Of a stretch of DNA of 58,042 nt, positions 53,201 to 58,042 are shown one piece after another. The stretch comes from Roseibacillus sp. (GTDB taxonomy: Bacteria > Verrucomicrobiota > Verrucomicrobiia > Verrucomicrobiales > Akkermansiaceae). How positions within the stretch are numbered: position 1 is the first letter of the stretch; every line of letters begins with the position of its first letter. Position numbers and translations under genes: made by a program. The stretch covers positions 1-58,042 of the forward strand of contig NZAC01000064.1 in the NCBI GenBank assembly GCA_002686085.1. Direction: 5' to 3'. The notes under the pieces are model-generated. The model made no database searches and was not told the DNA's origin. It saw nothing but the letters and a program-made list of their open reading frames with translations.

Positions 53201-53335
53201 ACTTTCCCAGACTGAACTGGCCCTCCCCTAGGCTTGATCTGATAGGTTTTGGTGCTCCCGGGCCCTCGAAATTCCTTGACCGGCTGGCGAATCACCGCTT
53301 TCCTCCCCGCCCCGCAACCCAGATCCCCCTACACA

Positions 53336-53602
53336 ATGTCACGAGTCTGCAGCATTAGAGGTTCCCGCGTCCGCATGGGGCGTAGAATCCACCGTTCCGG
53401 ATTGGCCAAGAAAAAGGGCGGTATCGGTCGTCACGTGACGAAAACGGTTAAGCGCTCCGTGTCGCCAAACTTGAAAACCAAGAGGGTCTGGGTCCCGGAA
53501 CTTGGGCGCTACGTCAAGGTAAAGGCAAGCTGCAAGGCCTTCAAGACCATCAACAAGAATGGCGCCTACTCCACCCTCAAGAAGGCTGGATTGATTAAGT
53601 AA
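53336..53602 (+). CDS. rpmB: 50S ribosomal protein L28 (bL28)
   Basis: An 88-residue large-subunit ribosomal protein. It starts MSRVCSIRGSRVRMGRR and has the typical SPNLKTKRVWVPELGRYVKVK block and an AFKTINKNGAYSTLKKAG end. It lacks the zinc-binding CxxC form of some L28s. The ATG at 53336 is chosen for the canonical start. rpmG is not next to it. Confidence 0.95.
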   Translation: MSRVCSIRGSRVRMGRRIHRSGLAKKKGGIGRHVTKTVKRSVSPNLKTKRVWVPELGRYVKVKASCKAFKTINKNGAYSTLKKAGLIK

Positions 53603-53656
53603 AGGCCATCTGTTCCTCTTCCCTCGAGGGACAATTCGCTTCCCTCAGAGGCTCTT

Positions 53657-55006
53657 TCATTCGCCTACCTCGCAGACGGTAAGGATCGCATCCCGCATTC
53701 CGTGGATCTTCTTCTTGTCAGCAGGAACGATGGCTGCAAGGCAGCCCCCCAACTTAATGCCTCCCTCTTCGTCAACGAAGTAGTAAGGACAGAGCCTCGC
53801 TCGACCCCTCATCATTTTCCGAGAACCAGTCACGGGGTCGAAGTAGGGATGCTCCAATAGTTTTGCCTCCCTGAATTCCTGTAGAAGATGCGGTTGGTTT
53901 TCAAATCCCTCGCACGCCGCACTCAAGGCCTCAACCCACTCTTCCCGGGAGACGTCGTGACCAATCACCACTCCCCGGCTACCCCAGGCGAGTTCACTGA
54001 AACCGCTGACCTTGAGAACCAGCCTCCGCTGTTTCTGGCTGAAATCTCCCAGCTGCTGCCACGAATGTATATCGAGACGGGGCAGGCTTGCGTGAGGGGG
54101 CAGCGGGATCGGGTCGACGACCCAACCGTAAGGCACGAGCTCCTTGATCCTCTGCAAATGGCTCCCTCTCATCTCTGCATCCCATACCTCTCGCAAACTC
54201 GGCGACCAAAGGAGGGCCAACCAGAGTTTTTCCTCAAAGTGAGGCTTGCAGGGTGGAGTAAGATTCCGACACCTCGCAAGGGAGGGCAGAGCAGGAATCG
54301 CCTCCCAGTCAAACAGCTCAAAGAAGCGGTAAAGTTTTTCCGATGAGTCGCTTTCCTGAAAGGCCTCTGCCGATGCAATTCCCCAAGGTCCCTCTGCGGA
54401 ATCATTAAGAGCTTTAACCAGCCATTCCATCTCGGGGCGGTAATCCACAGACTCTGCCGAAATAAGAACCTCTCCGCCACTTGGCATGAGAGAGCGGAAG
54501 CCCTCCACCATTCCCGCCGCCCCCCCCACTAGCCTGTAACCCTCTGCTCCATAATGCTGCGACAGCCACCCTGTGATTCCCATTCCCCCCGGCACTGCGT
54601 CTAATTCCGTCAGGGCGAATCCATTTTCGGTCATCAGCAGATCGGGGCGGATAACCCGGGGGGCCACATCTCGCAGTTCGTCAGACTGCTGAGCCTTTAC
54701 CAACCACTCAGGCTTCCCGCTATCCAGTAATCCGGCAATCCAGCCTGGCAAGGTCCCCTTTACACTCCGGCGATAAATTCGATCGCACCCCTGCTGAAAC
54801 ATCCGCAAGGGATGGCCCAGTCGCTCCAACTGAGAAACTTCGGCGGGAGCCAGCTTCAAAGGCTCAGGCGAAAAGAGCCAGCCACGGTCGTCACGGAAGC
54901 CCACCGCTCCGGCATCACTCATGAAGTCATCAAGACCCAGCCCCATCGGGGAGCAATCTGACCGAGGACCGGCTAGGACTGCAAACAGGAAAGCCTCCTC
55001 ATTCAA
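53657..55006 (-). CDS. Conserved hypothetical protein, ATP-grasp-like
   Basis: A 449-residue cytoplasmic protein. RPDLLMTENGFALTELDAVPGG near 117-138 recalls the metal-binding segment of circularly permuted ATP-grasp proteins, and KVSGFSELAWGSRGVVIG followed by LLQEF looks like the nucleotide-binding half; this assignment is tentative. No substrate can be named. It is followed upstream (22 bases) by ruvA in the same direction, with which it probably shares a transcript. Confidence 0.5.
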   Translation of the reverse strand: MNEEAFLFAVLAGPRSDCSPMGLGLDDFMSDAGAVGFRDDRGWLFSPEPLKLAPAEVSQLERLGHPLRMFQQGCDRIYRRSVKGTLPGWIAGLLDSGKPEWLVKAQQSDELRDVAPRVIRPDLLMTENGFALTELDAVPGGMGITGWLSQHYGAEGYRLVGGAAGMVEGFRSLMPSGGEVLISAESVDYRPEMEWLVKALNDSAEGPWGIASAEAFQESDSSEKLYRFFELFDWEAIPALPSLARCRNLTPPCKPHFEEKLWLALLWSPSLREVWDAEMRGSHLQRIKELVPYGWVVDPIPLPPHASLPRLDIHSWQQLGDFSQKQRRLVLKVSGFSELAWGSRGVVIGHDVSREEWVEALSAACEGFENQPHLLQEFREAKLLEHPYFDPVTGSRKMMRGRARLCPYYFVDEEGGIKLGGCLAAIVPADKKKIHGMRDAILTVCEVGE

Positions 55007-55028
55007 GTCCCATGGATCGGCAAGGGCC

Positions 55029-55625
55029 CTAGCTTAGCTCTCGCAATCCCTCTCGGATAAGGTCCTCCGCAGCCATTCCGGGATCTTGCTCCAGAACCAC
55101 TTTTATTGCTTTCCGGGCCTCTGCCTGTTTGAAGCCAAGCGCGAGGAGCGCGAGTTCCGCGTCCCGGGACGCAACCCCTGCTTCGTTCCCCTCCCCCTCT
55201 ACTTGCCAAGTCTCGGCGACCCCCACCTTATCCTTGAGCTCAAGAACGATGCGCTCCGCGGTCTTTTTGCCGAGTCCTTTTATTGCCGCGAGCGCCTTCG
55301 CATCTTCATCCACGACAGCCCGCTTGAAACGCTCGACGGCCATGCCACTCAGAACCGCCATAGCGATAGTTGGTCCGATGCCACTGACCCTGTCTACCAG
55401 CAGGAGAAAAATGTCCCTCTCTTCCTGACTCGCAAATCCATAGAGAGTATGGGCGTTTTCACGGACATGGAGGTGTGTCAGGAGGGTAATTTCCTGACCT
55501 TGCCTTGGACTCAGGCGGTCGAAGGATGAAATCGGAACAAGGACCTGATAGCCAACTCCGGCAACATCCACCACCAATCGGCTGGGAAGAGCCTCTACCA
55601 CCTCGCCTCGCAAACGCGCGATCAC
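55029..55625 (-). CDS. ruvA: Holliday junction branch migration protein RuvA
   Basis: The junction-binding subunit of the RuvAB branch-migration motor, 198 residues. It starts IARLRGEVVEALPSRLVVDVAGVGYQV (GTG at 55625 as first codon, the typical RuvA start). Two helix-hairpin-helix motifs (VSGIGPTIAMAVLS and IKGLGKKTAERIVLELKDK) and the C-terminal RuvB-binding domain (ELALLALGFKQAEARKAI) are clear. ruvB and ruvC are not in the window. Confidence 0.95.
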   Translation of the reverse strand: MIARLRGEVVEALPSRLVVDVAGVGYQVLVPISSFDRLSPRQGQEITLLTHLHVRENAHTLYGFASQEERDIFLLLVDRVSGIGPTIAMAVLSGMAVERFKRAVVDEDAKALAAIKGLGKKTAERIVLELKDKVGVAETWQVEGEGNEAGVASRDAELALLALGFKQAEARKAIKVVLEQDPGMAAEDLIREGLRELS

Positions 55626-55806
55626 ATGAATACCCTTATGGCGCCAAAAAATGCCCTCCAAGCCAAAAACCCAAAGAAAACGAGACGTCTTGAGGTTTAT
55701 TTCTAATATAAATGAACATTTTACTTGTAAGGAATTTGAAAAAAATATGAGCTACTCCCTTTTTCGTATCGCATTTTTGCCCGATCGCTGCTAAAATGTC
55801 TTCGCT

Positions 55807-56118
55807 ATGGCTACCACGAAAAGAACGCGATTTTCACGTCGGCTCCCTGATCACGTCACTGATGAATTGGTGAATGTGCTCGGAGATGACGACAAGTTCT
55901 TCGGCTTTAACGACCTTTTTGAGCTGGTTTATGATCGGCTGAAGGAGCGAAATGCGGTGAGCGGCGGTGAAGAAATGCTCCGGCTCCGCGCTTACGAGAA
56001 GCTGCAAAACCTTGTCACCCGGGGTCTCGTTGAGAAGAGCGGTAAGGAATACAAAGGCCTTGACCGTATCGAGGAGGCCCACAGCGACAACATTGCTGCT
56101 CAGCAGCAGCAGGCCTGA
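55807..56118 (+). CDS. Small winged-helix-like hypothetical protein
   Basis: A 103-residue protein starting at ATG 55807. The central region (FFGFNDLFELVYDRLKERN... LRAYEKLQNLVTRGLVEKSGKEYKGL) has the length and helix spacing of a small winged-helix, suggesting DNA or RNA binding. Its upstream region (55700-55806) is AT-rich. A strong terminator follows at 56170. Function unknown. Confidence 0.6.
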   Translation: MATTKRTRFSRRLPDHVTDELVNVLGDDDKFFGFNDLFELVYDRLKERNAVSGGEEMLRLRAYEKLQNLVTRGLVEKSGKEYKGLDRIEEAHSDNIAAQQQQA

Positions 56119-56169
56119 GCTGCTGCCATCATTTCATCAGCTGGACAGGTTCCCGCTAGTAATTCTCTA

Positions 56170-56204
56170 AAACCTGCGCCAGTCTCTGGCGCAGGTTTAT
56201 TATT
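56170..56204 (+). terminator. Strong intrinsic terminator just upstream of nuoA
   Basis: AAACCTGCGCCAG pairs with CTGGCGCAGGTTT over a 3-base loop (56170-56198), followed by ATTATT. It ends the 103-residue protein's transcript but is only 14-20 bases before the nuoA ATG, so nuoA must be read from an initiation point at or within it, or by read-through. Confidence 0.85.
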
Positions 56205-56217
56205 TCATAATTAGTCC

Positions 56218-56589
56218 ATGCTTCCTGACTATCTTCCAGTCCTGATGCAGATCCTGGTCGCGATCGGGTTTTGTGCTTCCATGCTGATTGCGAGCGTCGT
56301 CTTCGGTAAACTCGGGCGAAAGACAGGAGTAAAGGACGTGCCCTATGAATGTGGCATGCTTCCGATCGGGGAAGGAGCTCCGCGCTTCAGTGTGAAGTTC
56401 TATCTGGTCGCCATGCTTTTCGTCATCTTCGATATCGAAGTTGTCTTCATGTATCCATGGGCGGTCCAATTCAAAGAGCTTATCCTCACAAACTCCATGG
56501 CTCTACTGTCTATGGCTTCATTCGTTGGGATTCTCGGAGTAGCTTACCTCTACGTCCTCAAGAAAGGAGCCCTGAACTGGAAAGCGTGA
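56218..56589 (+). CDS. nuoA: NADH-quinone oxidoreductase subunit A
   Basis: A 123-residue inner-membrane subunit of complex I with three helices. The loop DVPYECGMLP (after helix 1) and RFSVKFYLVAMLFVIFDIEVVF are the family hallmarks. In most genomes nuoA begins a nuoA-N operon; here the next gene on this side is a convergent rhomboid and nuoB is not present. It could be a split operon or an extra copy. No good ribosome site precedes the ATG. Confidence 0.92.
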   Translation: MLPDYLPVLMQILVAIGFCASMLIASVVFGKLGRKTGVKDVPYECGMLPIGEGAPRFSVKFYLVAMLFVIFDIEVVFMYPWAVQFKELILTNSMALLSMASFVGILGVAYLYVLKKGALNWKA

Positions 56590-56707
56590 CCGTAAGCGCA
56601 GGGCCTCGCCTGTCCACCCTCGCACATTCTTCTTGGGGGCGCGATATCACTTCTCGGAGCCATCTCCTTGAGGCCCAGACCTCCCAGTTGACCGCACACT
56701 GCCATGT

Positions 56708-57880
56708 TTAGGCACCGATCAGTAGCAGCCCGGCCCATACCGAGGAAGCGGCCAATATGAGGAGCCCGGTCACTCCCAGCGCCGTATCCCGCTTACTCGC
56801 CCGGGGGCGCCGGTTGGAACCCGAACAAGGGAAGGCTATTCCGGCGTAAAGCATCCCAGCCAGTAATCCTCCACCATGCGCGAAGTTGTCGATAAACTGA
56901 TATCCGATAAATCCGACAAGCAACGTTACCCCCAGAGCGCCCAGCAAGCGCCGTCTGGAAGACCGGGGAACAAGCCCCCTATGCAGGGTCTCGAAAACAA
57001 GTAGGAACCCCAGCAGGCCCAATACTCCCCCCGACGCCCCAATCGATGCCTTCTCCGGCATGAAGTGACTCGTAGCTAACCCTCCCGCGAGCATGGAAAA
57101 CACCATCACGGAAGAAAGATGAGGCCAGCCGGCCAAGGACTCCACGCGTCTGCCAAGATACCATATGCCCCATACGTTCAGCGCCCAGTGCAGCGGGTGC
57201 CCATGCAAAAATGGCGCAGTCAGGAGGCGGTAGGACTCCGCCGCAACGAAACCACCCGCTCGAAGTCCTGCAGCATCCACGGCAGTCTCTAAACCAACCC
57301 ATGGCTGGATGACTCCGCATACCGCCAAGAGGCAGATAAGAACCCGGGTGAACCAAATCCGATGATTCTTCAACCAGTAATCGAAACGTGCCTCCTGCTC
57401 TTCCATTGCCATCGCCTGCTTGTTCAAGGCTTTCGCCGATCTGCGTTCACGGCAGGCATCATACCAAGGCACTAGACCAAGAACTGTAAGCAAAATTCCC
57501 GCGAGACCCACTGCGAATGACTCGGTAGGTGCGGTGCCATTTGCTACATTCGCGTAGAGCGCCCAAAGAACAAGAAGCGCAAATATGAGGGTATTACGCC
57601 GGGCATTATAGGCGTCTAATCTGGCTTGTTCGAGAAGCCTTGCCCGTAAAGGTTCCACAAACTCTGAGACTGCCTCCGGAGGCATGAGCTGCTCTTGCCC
57701 TGGCATCCACACCGCCTCTACTCCGTCACGGCCATGATGGATATGATGTGTCAGCTCCTCCAGGGTCTGGAACTCAACTTGCCTGCCTCTTGGCGAAACG
57801 GCACCGTAAGGTGCGGCTTTAGGTTTGCCCGGAAACACTTCCGGGCGAGACCAAACTGTCTGTTCAGAATCGCTAGTCAT
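56708..57880 (-). CDS. Rhomboid family intramembrane serine protease with N-terminal extension
   Basis: A 390-residue membrane protease. Catalytic Ser283 is in GASGG (281-285) and His335 in FAHGGGLLAG; HxxxN is seen in HWALN (231-235). The first 95 residues are a soluble N-terminal region with a charged helix (LLEQARLDAYNARR), then two hydrophobic segments before the six-helix rhomboid core. It follows the PATE-repeat protein gene by 76 bases and is convergent with nuoA. Confidence 0.9.
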   Translation of the reverse strand: MTSDSEQTVWSRPEVFPGKPKAAPYGAVSPRGRQVEFQTLEELTHHIHHGRDGVEAVWMPGQEQLMPPEAVSEFVEPLRARLLEQARLDAYNARRNTLIFALLVLWALYANVANGTAPTESFAVGLAGILLTVLGLVPWYDACRERRSAKALNKQAMAMEEQEARFDYWLKNHRIWFTRVLICLLAVCGVIQPWVGLETAVDAAGLRAGGFVAAESYRLLTAPFLHGHPLHWALNVWGIWYLGRRVESLAGWPHLSSVMVFSMLAGGLATSHFMPEKASIGASGGVLGLLGFLLVFETLHRGLVPRSSRRRLLGALGVTLLVGFIGYQFIDNFAHGGGLLAGMLYAGIAFPCSGSNRRPRASKRDTALGVTGLLILAASSVWAGLLLIGA

Positions 57881-57956
57881 GCCCTTTCAGCAGGGCCCTT
57901 GCGAGGCGGACGCCACGAAAGGAAGTCCCAGAGAGCTCAAAAAGAAGCTATCAAGG

Positions 57957-58042
57957 CTACTCGGTAGCAGGCTCGGTAGCAGGCTCGGTAGCAGGCTCGG
58001 TAGCAGGCTCGGTAGCAGGCTCGGTAGCAGGCTCGGTAGCAG
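57957..58042 (-). CDS. C-terminus of a protein ending in PATE repeats (cut by window edge)
   Basis: On the minus strand the end of the window reads (Pro-Ala-Thr-Glu) about seven times and then stops at TAG (57957-57959). Only these repeats are visible, so the main domain is unknown. Such Pro/Ala/Thr/Glu-rich tails are usual as flexible linkers in envelope or RNA-related proteins. It is read in the same direction as the following rhomboid gene. Confidence 0.6.
   Translation of the reverse strand, partial: ATEPATEPATEPATEPATEPATEPATE
57960..58042. repeat. Tandem 12-bp repeat
   Basis: About seven perfect units of CTCGGTAGCAGG run to the window edge. Because 12 is a multiple of 3 and the minus-strand frame stays open until the TAG, the repeat is probably coding. 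The array may continue beyond the window. Confidence 0.9.

Noticed and set aside
55701-55716. A fourth copy of the TTCA-N8-TGAA operator upstream of the small winged-helix gene
   Set aside because: The left arm is TTCT, so one half-site is imperfect, and the region is AT-rich enough to give such a match by chance; kept only as a weak candidate.
57960-58042. CRISPR-like or IS-end repeat at the window end
   Set aside because: 12-bp units without spacers and an open coding frame point to a coding repeat.

Overview
The window most likely comes from a free-living Verrucomicrobiota bacterium (inference, not proven). Support: secreted proteins ending in a DxDxDG segment plus a YRLR-type tail, DUF1080 and PmoA-like (DUF6807) proteins, Tat-exported Gfo/Idh/MocA oxidoreductases, a CxPxR sulfatase, LL-diaminopimelate aminotransferase, and a GbsR-NusG-type exopolysaccharide locus. 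No rRNA, tRNA, CRISPR array, transposase or prophage was found.

Layout. 1-6.5 kb (minus strand): a polysaccharide operon read GbsR-like regulator > NusG paralogue > leader > plant-type GDP-mannose 3,5-epimerase > WecG/TagA glycosyltransferase > DUF2061 > cysC > cysD > cysN > nucleotide-sugar dehydrogenase (cut by the window edge). The PAPS-forming genes inside it suggest a sulfated polymer. Three copies of an inverted repeat, TTCA-N8-TGAA, lie at the regulator promoter and in the leader. 6.7-12.5 kb (plus): a secreted beta-helix protein and a sulfatase. 12.5-21.3 kb: dnaE, a secreted SHD1/retropepsin-like protein, glnB, an ankyrin/L,D-transpeptidase fusion, dapL and a Mn-type superoxide dismutase. 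22-30 kb: a divergent sugar-oxidation module (two Gfo/Idh/MocA plus DUF1080 leftward; MFS plus Gfo/Idh/MocA plus a formylglycine-enzyme-like protein rightward).

30-33.7 kb: a BCP-type peroxiredoxin whose peroxidatic cysteine codon is an in-frame UGA followed by a SECIS-like hairpin, so probably a selenoprotein; then apbE and a permease/His-rich DUF1980 pair. 35.9-37.7 kb: rpsB-tsf, preceded by an overlapping 40-codon basic ORF with a perfect Shine-Dalgarno. 38-44 kb: mazG, a rhomboid protease, a large secreted protein and an ECF sigma/anti-sigma pair. 44-48.4 kb: a PmoA-like protein, then a small minus-strand cluster with a stand-alone OvoA-C-terminal-type methyltransferase, a cupin and an M29-like metallopeptidase, plus a bifunctional nuclease and gamma carbonic anhydrase. 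48.5-58 kb: YhaM-like exonuclease, a divergent DHPS, SDR, rpmB, an ATP-grasp-like protein, ruvA, an orphan nuoA just behind a terminator, a second rhomboid, and the tail of a protein ending in PATE repeats.

Functions are read from motifs and remembered family patterns. No searches were run.
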